Notes under the pieces: generated by a model
Databases searched by the model: none
Told to the model about the DNA's origin: nothing
Seen by the model: the letters and a program-made list of their open reading frames with translations, nothing else
Program-made: the position numbers and the translations under genes
Part shown: in pieces, positions 20,294 to 30,696 of the stretch
Numbering within the stretch: the first letter of the stretch is position 1
How the letters are laid out: every line of letters begins with the position of its first letter
From: Petasospora fabianii
Lineage: Eukaryota; Ascomycota; Saccharomycetes; Phaffomycetales; Wickerhamomycetaceae
DNA: 64,000 bases
Reading direction: 5' to 3'
NCBI GenBank assembly: GCA_022641835.1
Contig: CP048715.1
Location: forward strand, 2,170,001 to 2,234,000

Positions 20294-22144
20294 TTACTCA
20301 GTTATAGGCCCACCCTTCTTCTTGAGCTCCAGGGAAGCAGCATCAACATACTTAGACTTCTCCTGATCTATAATACCAGTCTCAGGTGGGATCTGCTCCT
20401 CGTGAACCTCCAGTTCTGGTTCCTTGGTGTCATCTGGATCAAGACCAATCCTCTGATACAAGTTGTAATCATGGAAGACAACCTCACCCCTTGCAAATCC
20501 ACGAGCCCATTTTGGTAAATACAAATACTTACCAATACCTTGGCTCTTAGCATTATCTAAGAATTTGGCCGAATACAACAACTTCCAACCGGGTCTGACA
20601 ACGCCTTCATCGTCAATGAATTGAACCTCGCCACTCTCAACATCAACAGGTTCGTTGATGTCAATCATGTAATCACAACCTTCCAATGAAATGACCTTCT
20701 TTGGATCATACAAGTTTTCACTGTTCATACCCTCAGGTATGATCTTGATGTTCTTGATCAAAGATCCAGCATCCTCAGAGAAGTCGCCCGGTAACAATCC
20801 TCTGAATCCAGACTCAACGAATTGTAAACGGGCATGGACCGGTAAGAAAAGGGATGATGGGTATCTATACCATTCACGGCCAACGCAAACGTTTCCTTCA
20901 GCAGTAGATGGGATGTGGGCATATACTTCGAGTGGTGTGTTGTAGTTTGAGGATATGGAAATGGTTCTCGATAGAGATATGCTAGCTATGACAATAGCGG
21001 TGATTCCGACAGTGATGTAGTAAATGAGTCGGGCAAATGATGGTCTGCGAGTGATGACACGCACGATTGATCTGATTGCAGAAAGGATGAGTGAAACGGT
21101 TATGGAAGCGGATGTGATGATAAGAGTGTAAATTGGATAAAGGAAACGTTCCTCCTTATGTGGCTGGCTGAAGAAGACGCCGGTCCAGATGGCTATAGGC
21201 GCAATGACTCCGAAGGTGAGGGCTCCACTAAGACGCTTACTAGTCTTGATGAACGCAATGCCCGGGATAATGATACAGCCAAGGTATCCCAATACGGCAA
21301 CAACGTTGAAGTTGAGAAGAAGGTTGTGGATGTAGTATGAAACGTCCTCAACACCAAAGATGTTTGGTCCGGAAGCCTCGGATGCATTCACAACGTTGTA
21401 AAGCACAATATTAAGTGGGACGATGACTGTACGACCATAGAACCAGTAATCAACCTCAATGATTACAACAAGGTAGAATGCAACGATGGCAATAGACCAA
21501 TTGATGTAACGCGCTAGCTGCAAACCCACACCATAGGAGTCCCAAATGATGTAAAGCATTGATGGTACTGCAAGGGCAAGCGCAAATGGCCATCCCAAGA
21601 GGCCACCAATAGTGAACCAAGAGGTCACAAGGAGGGCATTACGTGTGGAGTGTGTGCTTGTAGCGTAACGTATAAAATTTGATGTGGCAAGTGTTGTACA
21701 TGTCATGGCAAGTGACGACGGGAGAAGAGCAATAGAAGCGTGTGACATACCTGTGGCTGTGACAGTGAAAATGATGAACCAGTTGGCAATCGCCTGTGAA
21801 CAGTGTGTCTTGAGTGTGTGGTACATGTGATGTTCAGCGTAGATATTAGTGGATGCGATGATGAGTCTGATTGCGTAGAACACAACGAACGGAGGGATAC
21901 CTGTGATCAGGTCTGTTAAGAAGGCCAATGGATACGTGAGTAGGGCATAAGGAGCAAGATATGCCCATGAACGAATAGCATATTCTGGCGAATACTCCCA
22001 TGTCTGCTTTCCGAAGCCACGTATGAGCACGTTTAAAGGCTCGTAGTAGTTGAACACCTCATCGCAGTCAGGGATGAGGGCGTAGAAGACATTGTAGAGA
22101 CGGGCAACCACGAGGGCACCAATCTGAAGCTTTTCAAGACCCAT
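20294..22144 (-). CDS. ALG9: Alpha-1,2-mannosyltransferase Alg9 (GT22 family)
   Basis: Alg9 adds the seventh and ninth mannoses to dolichol-linked oligosaccharide on the luminal face of the ER. The 616-residue polytopic membrane protein begins with GALVVARLYNVFYALIPDCD and EVFNYYEPLNVLIRG. The acidic DCDE in the first luminal loop is the GT22 catalytic signature. Many hydrophobic segments follow to about residue 400, including the family stretch HKEERFLYPIYTLI, and the C-terminal part is soluble. Length is comparable to S. cerevisiae Alg9 (555 aa). It is transcribed divergently from PPN2. Confidence 0.94.
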   Translation of the reverse strand: MGLEKLQIGALVVARLYNVFYALIPDCDEVFNYYEPLNVLIRGFGKQTWEYSPEYAIRSWAYLAPYALLTYPLAFLTDLITGIPPFVVFYAIRLIIASTNIYAEHHMYHTLKTHCSQAIANWFIIFTVTATGMSHASIALLPSSLAMTCTTLATSNFIRYATSTHSTRNALLVTSWFTIGGLLGWPFALALAVPSMLYIIWDSYGVGLQLARYINWSIAIVAFYLVVIIEVDYWFYGRTVIVPLNIVLYNVVNASEASGPNIFGVEDVSYYIHNLLLNFNVVAVLGYLGCIIIPGIAFIKTSKRLSGALTFGVIAPIAIWTGVFFSQPHKEERFLYPIYTLIITSASITVSLILSAIRSIVRVITRRPSFARLIYYITVGITAIVIASISLSRTISISSNYNTPLEVYAHIPSTAEGNVCVGREWYRYPSSLFLPVHARLQFVESGFRGLLPGDFSEDAGSLIKNIKIIPEGMNSENLYDPKKVISLEGCDYMIDINEPVDVESGEVQFIDDEGVVRPGWKLLYSAKFLDNAKSQGIGKYLYLPKWARGFARGEVVFHDYNLYQRIGLDPDDTKEPELEVHEEQIPPETGIIDQEKSKYVDAASLELKKKGGPITE

Positions 22145-22600
22145 TGGTGAGCGTCACGCGGTGATTAGTGAGAGAAGCTACCGGACTGGGTGCCATCAAT
22201 CAGAGAGATAGATTCTTTGTTTTGTTTTCGTGGTACACGCGATGCGCGTCTTCCAAACTGGGGAGGGTCTTCGTGTGCGGTCATTCTTTACTTTCTAGTG
22301 GTTCAATAGCCAACTTAAAAACATAGTACACCCATAAGGTAGCTCAATATCCAATATATTGAATAGGCATTCCATGATGCCTCCCTCTCTTCCCCTCCTT
22401 GACTCCCAAAGTATCTGTTTGGCCCTATTGGGCGTGGCCGGACCACCGCGTCTTGTCCCCATGTGGGGCGCTGGTGGCGAGCTTTGTAGTTTAACTCTGC
22501 AGAGCTCATCGGTTAGCGCGCAGGGCTAAAAGAATCCGGGATAGCTCCCAGGGTTGTTATCCTGAGCACTCATCCAGACCCGGTCAGAACCTCGTCCACG
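22145..22600. promoter_or_regulatory. ALG9/PPN2 divergent promoter region
   Basis: No gene is apparent in this 456-bp divergent region. A segment near 22500-22540 superficially resembles a tRNA D-arm but has no B box and was rejected. Confidence 0.4.
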
Positions 22601-23485
22601 ATGTCTATGGAGTACGACTACGACGAATACGAGGAGTTAGACCCACAACCCTTCCGCAGATGGCGGTGGGTACTGGTGCTCATCTCTATCCCCGTTGTCT
22701 TTCTCTTCATATATATCCCTCTGAGCTCACTCCCTCAGTACGTGACGTTTGCACCACTCGTCAAGTATTCTACACTCGAACACAATAAGGATGACACCCG
22801 TATGATCCTCATCGGGGACGTCCATGGCTGCTATGACGAGCTCGTTTCCCTACTCGACGCTGCCAACTACACCAGTACTGATCGTGTCGTACTTCTCGGT
22901 GACTTCATCTCCAAGGGCCCAGCCTCGCTAGATGTGCTCGATTTCGCCATAAACAAATCTTTTGATGCAGTACTTGGGAACCACGAAGTCACTATCCTCG
23001 CAAAGTATCAAAACTCCCGCCCAGTGCTGTTTGAAGATGGTGAGACATACGCCCTTGATCGTCCTGGAAACATTAAAACGGATCCAGAAACGAGACTCGC
23101 AAGACATCTCACGCCTGATCATATCGACTATCTCACTCAACTGCCTCTTGTGCTCAATCTTGGTAAAGTGCCAGGTGGCAAGGGATTCGCCGTTCACGTC
23201 GGTATGTCCTTGGAGAAGAGTGTGAAGAAGCAGAGTTTGAATGAGCAATTGTCAATGGATAGAGATTGGTACAAAGACTACAACTCTGAGATGAAATCAT
23301 TGCCAAAGTCTGATAGAAATGTGGTTTACTATGGTCACAATGCCAAATACGGCTTGAATTTAAACAAATATACCAAGGGTCTTGACTCAGCTTGTGTTAA
23401 AGGTGGTCAGTTGAGTGCCTTGGTATTGAGTAATGGTAAAGAGAAGTTGGTTCAGGTTGACTGTCCAGAGTACATCAGCTCTTGA
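22601..23485 (+). CDS. PPN2: Vacuolar zinc-dependent endopolyphosphatase Ppn2
   Basis: Ppn2 cleaves inorganic polyphosphate chains internally in the vacuole lumen. The 294-residue product has an acidic cytosolic N-terminus (EYDYDEYEEL) and one signal-anchor segment (about 24-46, WVLVLISIPVVFLFIYIPL). A calcineurin-like metallophosphatase domain follows, with the motifs LIGDVHGCYDE, LLGDFISKGP, LGNHE and, late, YYGHNAKYG. S. cerevisiae Ppn2 (YNL217W) is 326 aa with the same layout. Confidence 0.93.
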   Translation: MSMEYDYDEYEELDPQPFRRWRWVLVLISIPVVFLFIYIPLSSLPQYVTFAPLVKYSTLEHNKDDTRMILIGDVHGCYDELVSLLDAANYTSTDRVVLLGDFISKGPASLDVLDFAINKSFDAVLGNHEVTILAKYQNSRPVLFEDGETYALDRPGNIKTDPETRLARHLTPDHIDYLTQLPLVLNLGKVPGGKGFAVHVGMSLEKSVKKQSLNEQLSMDRDWYKDYNSEMKSLPKSDRNVVYYGHNAKYGLNLNKYTKGLDSACVKGGQLSALVLSNGKEKLVQVDCPEYISS

Positions 23486-23582
23486 AGTCCTTATTCTTAC
23501 ATAATTTAGATACGCTGATTCATTTCACGTTACGTTATATTCATAAAACATCGGGTTCATAAGCACTCTTTAATGTCATACA

Positions 23583-25643
23583 TCAACCATCGTGGCGCTC
23601 CGTCTCACGCTGGATAACCATATCCTTACTCAACAGCTGTCTCAGCTGATCACCAATAGCAGACTTTCCTTCCTCCTTGTCCATGATTTCAACCATTTTG
23701 CGGAATTTGAGGAACAAAAGCTCTGATCTCGTAAGTAAATCATTGAGATTGTACGTCATACTCAAATCGTTGAAATATTTGAGAACCTCGTCAAACTTGG
23801 TCAAATGTTCAGTGACAATCTTCTCATTCTTCTGCAGGATTGCCAAAGCGAAGAACAAGTGGAATTGGGATGAGTAAAAGTCGGTCCACAACACCTCCCA
23901 AAGTCTCAGAACATCGTTCCATGGCATTTCACGCTTAAACCAAACAAGTAACATTCTGAAAAAGAAGAAGAGGTCAGTGGAATCACACTTCTGCAAATGG
24001 ATGAACAAGTCAGGAAGCATGAACTGAACAAGTTCATTCAATGCATTCATCTGATCTTTCATTCCATGCTGGTCATGGAGGAAGTTACGCTCCATGCGAT
24101 CCATAAACTTGACAAATGCCCAAAATGCCATCGACTCATCCTGTAGCACGACATAAAGCGGCGAAAGAAGATCAGTCATCCCTTGTACGTATCCCAATTT
24201 GTCATTGTACTCGTTGAACGTCAACAAAATCTCTCTTAATGCTCTCAAATGCTTGTTCTTCACCACAGCAACGTTCTCAGAATCATCTTCATGCACATTG
24301 GAGGACATCAGCTTGTCATTACCACCATCGTCATGGTTCTTATATATCTCCATATTTCTATCAGTTCGCTGAATATCCTTTTCAATGCGGAATTTCTGGT
24401 CTTGGAAATATGAATCACTTGCCCCGTGCTCCAGCTTCGGACGCCAAAGCCCCTTCATTTCTTCATACTGCTTCTTCAAGACCATTCTTAAATCCTTACG
24501 CTCAGCGTATGATGAGTCCCAAGGATAAACTTCAAGTAGAAACAGCCAAGCCTCACCCCTGATTGTCTCATTCAACCCGCCATGGAAAATTCTCTCCTTT
24601 ACCTCATGTACGGTGAGGCAAAGACAACCAGCGTGATCGAAAAAAGAGTCCCATGTCTGTTTCGATACCTCCCTTCGCTCATGTGCATTCAGGATCTCAC
24701 CTGGCAACAACTTGTCAAAATTCATCCCAAGCTCCTTGGAAAGCACTTGACGAGATTGGTTATCCAAGATGATTTTCTGGCGACTCTTTTCAGCTTGTTC
24801 CTGGACACCTAGTGCCCATTTCGCCAAATAGACTCTGGCGGCATCAAAGTCTTCGTTAACCTTCTGCACTTCTGGATTTTTGAGATACTCCTGAAGAGGT
24901 GCTGGTGACTCTTGTACTATCTTGTTGATACTGGCACGAGCTCTGCTTCCAATCTTTACAAAGCTATCATACAAACCAACCCTCGCCTTATCGAGGAACC
25001 CATTAAAGGATATTCCTGGAGTCTTCTGGTCGTCTTGATTGAAGAATGATGATGAGAAGTTGTTCAAGTCCTCTAATGTTGGATTCACTAGTAACACTTT
25101 TGGCTCCAATGTTGCCTTCTCAAGATGGCAATGTTCCTTGAGCTTCTCGAAGAAGGTAACACCACCCCAATATAGTTCATTCTCTTCACCAAACGGATCG
25201 AAGTTCTTGTTCTTAGCAGCAGACTCACGCATTGTAGACTCCGATTCTTCATCATGGAAAAACAACACTGGAATCTTATCAGACAACACACGGGAATGGA
25301 TTACAACTGAGCCGGACCACCAACCCAGAGTTGGGGGCCGTCTCTCCAAACTGAACAACTGGCCAATGGATACTTGGAAACTGAAGCTCCCACCAGCTGG
25401 GAGCCTCTTGATAAAGCTGGTGTCGGTTGGGCCATTCAAATCAACCTGCTCAAGCATGGCAATGTCCTCTTCGTTGAGAACTGAGCGTGGTGCCCAGCCA
25501 ACTATGATGTCCTTGTCGGTGGCGCCCTGCTCTGCGCACATGTACAGGAATCCATCAAAGTTCTGGCCAGCATTCTTGTCTGGGTGCACGTAAACTTTGG
25601 CCTTGACGTACAGAAGTTTTACTTTGCCCAGTGGATAGCTCAT
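23583..25643 (-). CDS. GYP7: TBC-domain Rab GTPase-activating protein Gyp7
   Basis: Gyp7 stimulates GTP hydrolysis by Ypt7 and related Rabs in vacuolar trafficking. The product has a conserved N-terminal region (KLLYVKAKVYVHP..; GFLYMCAEQG). A TBC domain spans about residues 370-620, with IRGEAWLFLLEVYPWDSS, the arginine finger in RIEKDIQRTDR, the glutamine finger in LGYVQGMTDLLSP, and FFRMLLVWFKREM. I chose the ATG at 25643 (686 aa) because MSYPLGKVKLLYVKAKV matches the family start. An upstream in-frame ATG at 25670 adds nine residues. GYP7 (YDL234C) neighbours MFG1 (YDL233W) in S. cerevisiae, and both lie within 6 kb here. Confidence 0.94.
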   Translation of the reverse strand: MSYPLGKVKLLYVKAKVYVHPDKNAGQNFDGFLYMCAEQGATDKDIIVGWAPRSVLNEEDIAMLEQVDLNGPTDTSFIKRLPAGGSFSFQVSIGQLFSLERRPPTLGWWSGSVVIHSRVLSDKIPVLFFHDEESESTMRESAAKNKNFDPFGEENELYWGGVTFFEKLKEHCHLEKATLEPKVLLVNPTLEDLNNFSSSFFNQDDQKTPGISFNGFLDKARVGLYDSFVKIGSRARASINKIVQESPAPLQEYLKNPEVQKVNEDFDAARVYLAKWALGVQEQAEKSRQKIILDNQSRQVLSKELGMNFDKLLPGEILNAHERREVSKQTWDSFFDHAGCLCLTVHEVKERIFHGGLNETIRGEAWLFLLEVYPWDSSYAERKDLRMVLKKQYEEMKGLWRPKLEHGASDSYFQDQKFRIEKDIQRTDRNMEIYKNHDDGGNDKLMSSNVHEDDSENVAVVKNKHLRALREILLTFNEYNDKLGYVQGMTDLLSPLYVVLQDESMAFWAFVKFMDRMERNFLHDQHGMKDQMNALNELVQFMLPDLFIHLQKCDSTDLFFFFRMLLVWFKREMPWNDVLRLWEVLWTDFYSSQFHLFFALAILQKNEKIVTEHLTKFDEVLKYFNDLSMTYNLNDLLTRSELLFLKFRKMVEIMDKEEGKSAIGDQLRQLLSKDMVIQRETERHDG

Positions 25644-25948
25644 TATGGCGGATGTCCTGAGCCTGCGCAATGACCATACAAGGAGAGGTTATCTTTAGTG
25701 GAAGGGTCATTTATAGTTGCCCCAGATTTTTTTAAGCGAACAGGTGCGACCAGAGCTTCGCCCTCTCGTGCGTGACACCATTTGATGACCAGCTTATAGC
25801 GCACCTAAATTCTACTATCAGCTCTTTGGTGCCTAGATCTGTAATAAAATAGATATGTTACATATATTACAGCCATTACCGTTCATAAAAAAGTTCTCTC
25901 AATCACCGGCACCCACACACCCACACACACACATATACTACTGCATAC

Positions 25949-26932
25949 TCACTCGCTCAACCCGATAAGCTCCTTATCAATGTTCTCCACACTTATCTTG
26001 TTCTGTGCCTGTTGCTGTTGAGCAGAGGCAGCCACAGCAGCGAGAGCCTGAGCAGCTTTCTCTTCGTATGGCTCTGTAGAGAAGACATCTCCAGAAGGAT
26101 GGCCAGCCCCATTGTGTAAGTGTGATGTTGATGCACCGCTCACCATTTGTGAAAGTTGCTGTACCTGCGTGTTAAACTGTGCCACACTCGCAAGGTTATA
26201 GTCAAGTTGACGCTGGATAGGCATCTGAAGAGGAGGGAGTTGTGGTGGTATATCGTGTGTCAAGTGAGATGGTACATCTGCCCTTGATGATGTTGGTCTT
26301 GTATGCTTGACGGCACCGTATGGGATGTGTGACTTATGGTTATAAAGGATGTTAACGACACCGTCAACCAAAGTATATGTAAGCGACAAACGTGACTCAC
26401 ACATCTCGGTTTTGAGCTTGTTGTGCACACTACGCTCCTGGTTCGATCTGGACTTTCTCTGACGTCCCTTGTCCTGAGAGCAGATGAACATGAAGGTGAT
26501 CTTTTTCGACTTGCGACCACCCTTGTGATAATCACGGACTGCAAATTTGTATCCGGTAATATCAATAATCGGATGGATGAAAAGCTTAGTTAACATTCTG
26601 GCGTAGTGCTGGTAGACGTCTGGGATAATGTCCTCCTCATTCGAAGGTCGTGGGAAGTCCTCAACACTGGTGTAGCCGCGGTATCTCACCTCGTGCAAAT
26701 CCTCTTCAACGTTGTATTTGAGTCTATCGAGGAAGGCATTCCAGTCCGTGAACATGCCAGGGAGTGGGATATCCGTCTCAACCTTGACGACTTTCCTCTT
26801 CTTTCTGCAGTTGGCACACGTTGAGTATCGAGCAAGATGTTCAGGGCTCTCATAGGTGCGCTTGACACGACAACGGGAGCATTTCTTCACCTGCTCTGGC
26901 TCCTGGTCAACATTCGCTAATACTTGGTCCAT
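25949..26932 (-). CDS. Putative zinc-finger transcription factor of the WRKY-GCM1 type (Rbf1-like)
   Basis: The 327-residue product has two zinc-binding-like modules. The N-terminal one is CSRC..CANC (Cys18, Cys21, Cys39, Cys42) followed by a basic patch KKRKVVK. The second, residues about 125-207, has the spacing Cys151-x26-Cys178-x20-His199-x2-His202 in FICSQDK..EMCESRLSL..LYNHKSHIPYG. That pattern recalls the transposase-derived WRKY-GCM1 zinc finger found in Candida RBF1-like regulators. The C-terminal part is Gln/Ala-rich (QQQQ near 305), typical of activation regions. I recognise the fold type but not a precise ortholog. S. cerevisiae has no evident counterpart, and the slot between PPN2 and IES2 is occupied there by RAP1 (YNL216W). 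It is divergent from IES2. Confidence 0.6.
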   Translation of the reverse strand: MDQVLANVDQEPEQVKKCSRCRVKRTYESPEHLARYSTCANCRKKRKVVKVETDIPLPGMFTDWNAFLDRLKYNVEEDLHEVRYRGYTSVEDFPRPSNEEDIIPDVYQHYARMLTKLFIHPIIDITGYKFAVRDYHKGGRKSKKITFMFICSQDKGRQRKSRSNQERSVHNKLKTEMCESRLSLTYTLVDGVVNILYNHKSHIPYGAVKHTRPTSSRADVPSHLTHDIPPQLPPLQMPIQRQLDYNLASVAQFNTQVQQLSQMVSGASTSHLHNGAGHPSGDVFSTEPYEEKAAQALAAVAASAQQQQAQNKISVENIDKELIGLSE

Positions 26933-27256
26933 GATCTTAATCGTCTTCTTAGGGCGTTATCAGTTGTAACCCCACACTATCTGCCAACGGTGGAAGGGTA
27001 TGTGGATGTTGTTGTTGTCTTTTCTGCCATTTGTTATAGGGCAATCCTCGTGGCCAACGTTGTGTGATCTTTTTTCTATTCTGTCATTCATGGACGGGCA
27101 CACACCCAGACACCACTTACCTTTCCCAACGCGAAACGCCATCCCCCAGTCTCTGAAGAGGAGGTAGAAAGGGCTCTTGGACAGGGCCTTTAGATACAGT
27201 AGTGAGTGAGCCATTCCATCGACCATCAATCGCAAGCACCCATTTTTAGATCAGCA
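26933..27256. promoter_or_regulatory. Divergent promoter region of the Rbf1-like gene and IES2
   Basis: I see no gene here. No recognised element stands out in this 324-bp divergent promoter. Confidence 0.35.
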
Positions 27257-28297
27257 ATGTCAGATTCAGAACTCAGTGATGTTGGCCTCTCCTACGACGA
27301 GGAAGAAGAGGATTATGAACAGGACGACTTCCAGCCCGAGTCCTCAGACAACGACAACGCCTTCAACATTGATGATTTGAAAGACGACGACGAGGACGAC
27401 GATTTTGAGGAGGAAACGCCGCAGCCACGAAAGCTCAGCTTGAAACTCAACTTGAACAAGAAACCCGCTGCAAAAACGAAATCCAAACCAAAGAGGGTGA
27501 TAGCGGACGACGAGGATGACGAGTATGGAGAAGCGACACACGTGCCTGCTGCTAAGGCACCGGCACCAAAGAAATCGAAGAGGGTGAAAAGGGCAGCTGT
27601 ATTGAATGCCCAAGAGAAAAACAGAAAGGTGAAAGTAGAGCCATTGAGATCTTCCACGACTCGTCGTGCTGCGCAGAAAGTGAGCTACGCTGATAACTTT
27701 GATGAAAATGATCTTTTGGAGGATGATGAAGAGCTTGCACCAGAAGATGCACCAGGGGCTTCAGCTGAGCCATTCGACGAAGAGGGCGATCTTGACGACG
27801 ATGCTAATGATGACGACGATGTGATACCTACGCCTGATCTTGATGCTGAGGGCCTGAGTGAAGACGAAGAGGAGATGACATACACCACGGATGTGACAAA
27901 GATGACTGAACGTCAGAGAGCTCGTCTACTCGATGGTGTAAATACCGATGATAGCACTAACAACGGCAACAGCGGTAACTTCTTGTCTTTGAGTAACGAT
28001 ATTCAAAAACGTCGTGTATTGACTGAAGAAGAGAATGCACTTCGCCGTGCTGAGATTGCTAGAAAGAGAAAGAACTTGACAGAGAAGAAGCTTGAAGAGG
28101 AGAAACAGGATACCATTAACAAGCTTTTGAAAAGACGCGCTGGTAAGGCCTCCGCTGCTCAGTTGAAGCAAGATGAAGAGGACGAGGCCTCAATGAGAGA
28201 TAAGCCGCGCAGACCACAGATGTCTCACCCGGCGCTTTTCACCTGGGTTTCCAAAAAGGAAGGATTCCAACTCAGGGTCCCAGAGCCCCTCATTTGA
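27257..28297 (+). CDS. IES2: INO80 chromatin-remodelling complex subunit Ies2
   Basis: Ies2 is an INO80 subunit that binds the Ino80 ATPase region with Rvb1/2 and stimulates remodelling. The 346-residue product is highly acidic in its first third (EEEEDYEQDDFQPESSDNDN) and has basic patches (KKSKRVKRAAVLNAQEKNRK). The C-terminal PAPA-1-like domain has RRVLTEEENALRRAEIARKR and KQDTINKLLKRRAGK, and the protein ends FTWVSKKEGFQLRVPEPLI. S. cerevisiae Ies2 is 320 aa. An in-frame ATG at 27206 would add 17 unconserved residues, so I prefer 27257. Confidence 0.88.
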   Translation: MSDSELSDVGLSYDEEEEDYEQDDFQPESSDNDNAFNIDDLKDDDEDDDFEEETPQPRKLSLKLNLNKKPAAKTKSKPKRVIADDEDDEYGEATHVPAAKAPAPKKSKRVKRAAVLNAQEKNRKVKVEPLRSSTTRRAAQKVSYADNFDENDLLEDDEELAPEDAPGASAEPFDEEGDLDDDANDDDDVIPTPDLDAEGLSEDEEEMTYTTDVTKMTERQRARLLDGVNTDDSTNNGNSGNFLSLSNDIQKRRVLTEEENALRRAEIARKRKNLTEKKLEEEKQDTINKLLKRRAGKASAAQLKQDEEDEASMRDKPRRPQMSHPALFTWVSKKEGFQLRVPEPLI

Positions 28298-28782
28298 GTA
28301 ATTATTCTTAAACCAAACCAAGCTCTAATGAATGTTACGTGTAATTTAAGCATACACATCCTGACCTCAAAAGGTCTTTTCTTGTATCAGTGTATCCGAT
28401 ATCGAACGTTGTTCGCGAAATGACCCGTCAAGCCAGGCTCCCGATAATTTCGCTTCAACATTGAAAGCTCAGGACCTAATGGCCACGCCTCACACGGGTG
28501 TAAGCAATCGACGCTCCACAAAGTCAAACGTTTTATTGTTAGTCACTACTTATACACCAGTTTTTGGACAAACAGGTGTCTTTTTTTTTCTGGTCAAAAA
28601 ATCGAGCCCGCAGCTCGCGAACACGGACACATTCCCTGTCTCCTACCTGCCTCCCTTCTCGATCCTAAGAACCCCCTCGTCTCGGAGGCCCAGGGATTCC
28701 TCCTTTCGATATCTCTGTCGCTTTCTTCCTATCATCACGCCTCCTCTCCCCAGTTGAGTATACTCTCGGCGACGCCTCAAGC
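28298..28782. promoter_or_regulatory. IES2 3' end and MFG1 upstream region
   Basis: This 485-bp stretch includes a pyrimidine-rich leader (about 28620-28760) before MFG1. The words TTCGCGAAATGACCC near 28410 recall the start of U6 snRNA, but the ACAGAGA box does not follow, so no RNA gene is called. Confidence 0.4.
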
Positions 28783-28996
28783 GTGACAATGAATGGCATG
28801 AATATGAACAATATGAATATGCAGAACGCACAGGGTCCCAACATGAACGCCATGAACAACATAAATGGGATGACGCCTGTGACAAACATGAACACTATCA
28901 GCAACATGAGTAACATGAAGATGACGACTGGTGGTGTTGGTGCCGGATACCCGATGGCCACGATGGCTCAACAACACTTCAATGGTATGCCAGGGC

Positions 28997-29028
<32 letters not shown>

Positions 29029-30696
29029 CCGCAGGGCCAACAACAGTCACAACAGGGCGGACAACAACCACTACAGCAGTCTTTACAACAGCAGTACGTA
29101 ATGCAACAGGGAATTGCTCCACAGTTTGCCCCGCAGAGAGTACCTCAGGGAATGCCACAACCTCAACTGCATCAACATCAACCACAACTACCACGACCAC
29201 AACCAGGACATGGATCACAACAACCAATGGGTACACAACCCCCGACACAATTCGGAGACCCATCACTTCATCCACAGTCACAGAATATGATGCTCCCTGC
29301 ACAACCGGGTAAGATATCAGTGCCACCATCAGTTACAACATCCGCCCCACCAAATATTTCAACTCCGGTTGATCCATCATCTACACCAACATCAGCACCA
29401 CCATCTGGAGCACCAATTCCCCAACAACCACAAAATGTCAATACAGGCGTTATGAATCGTGGTGGTGTCCCAGCTGGCTTAGGCCGTCCTGCTATGCGAG
29501 CCACTGGTGGTGCAACCGGTGCCGCGGGGATGCAAATGGGGATGAATGGTAGTGCTAATGCCAATGCTGTTATAAATTATCGCCGTCATGTTACCAACAC
29601 TGAGACGCTAAAATTCCTTGATTTCTGTGAACTGGTTGGAGTGAGGTCCGAGAGTACCAAGAATATCTTATACTGGAAGAAGATCATCACTGAGTATTTT
29701 AGTGATTCCGGTGTCTTGAGATATGCGGTTAAGGCTGGTTCAGATTCGAGACAGTTTGAGTTCAGCGTGCCTATAATTCCTCGGTTTTTCTTCAGCATTA
29801 TCCAGAGTGGAGTTACCAGGATTGAGATTCAGCCAGGCATGTTGAGAACACAGGTGTTACCAAATGGTACGACATATTTGGAGAGTCCGAGATGTTGCCT
29901 AATTCACCATTATGCAGATGGAAGTTATGTGAATATCCATGGAAGTATGAAGGGTATCTTAAACCAGGCTCTGAGAATTGAATGGTTGGATTTCCAAACG
30001 CATGTGTTTATTCCAGGTGTTGAATGGCCCTCCTTGGAGAAGTTATTGTCTGATGAATCCAAGATGATTGATGTCTTGGGGATGTTGAATGAATCCAACG
30101 ACACATCAGCATCAAAATCGAATGGTGTCAAAATGGAGGATAAATCTGAGCAGAGGAAGCTTGAAGTGTTACAAAAATTCCGTTCAAATTTCCAGGTTTT
30201 CCACTCAATGTCCAATTTTGGTTTACAAGAGTCTGTTATGAGAGTGATGCAGGTATCGGATGTGATGGCGCATCTGAGGTCGCTGATGTCCTTCTCCAAC
30301 ACGTCAAACACGACGGGTCCATTACAGGCACTTGAGGATTTTGTAGCCAAATCTCAGAAGAAGGACGGTAACGGTGGTGTTACCCCAACATCGAAGAAGG
30401 CCACAGGTGTTGGTGCTAATACCAACTCCACAGCTAATGGAGGTTCAAATGCCGGACCTGGAGACGCTAATAACAACAACTCGTCGCAGGTTTCACAGAA
30501 GAAGTCTGGCAACACGTCGCAGAATAACTCTCCAATGCCCGACTCATCGCCACAGATACGTGGGAGTAAGCTAGACATTTCGCAGAGCACGCTATCAAAG
30601 AGACGAAGAAAGAGCACTGTGGGGGATCTATCGCCTAAGAGCCTTGCAGAGAGCCCTAATGTTGGCGGCAAAGCCACCAAAAAGACTAAGCGATGA
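28783..30696 (+). CDS. MFG1: Morphogenesis regulator Mfg1 (LIM-binding domain, LDB/PtaB family)
   Basis: Mfg1 forms a complex with Flo8 and Mss11 that controls filamentation, adhesion and biofilm genes. The 637-residue product starts with a Met/Asn-rich segment (MNMNNMNMQN) and a Gln/Pro-rich region with eleven consecutive Gln. A conserved LIM-binding domain spans about residues 265-430, with RRHVTNTETLKFLDFCELVG, FSVPIIPRFFFSIIQSGV and SLEKLLSDE. The C-terminal tail is low complexity with a basic KRRRKS signal and ends TKKTKR. The low-complexity flanks are typical of prion-like yeast regulators. It lies near GYP7, its neighbour in S. cerevisiae (YDL233W/YDL234C). Confidence 0.85.
28996..29028 (+). 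repeat. Perfect (CAA)11 microsatellite in MFG1
   Basis: Eleven uninterrupted CAA codons encode poly-Gln in the N-terminal low-complexity region of Mfg1. Expansions or contractions would stay in frame. Confidence 0.95.

Noticed and set aside
22500-22575. tRNA-like D-arm segment (GCTCATCGGTTAGCGCG)
   Set aside because: There is no B box (GGTTCGANNCC), no matching acceptor stem and no anticodon arm in register.
28405-28440. U6-like start GTTCGCGAAATGACCC
   Set aside because: The ACAGAGA box and the AGCA/stem regions do not follow.
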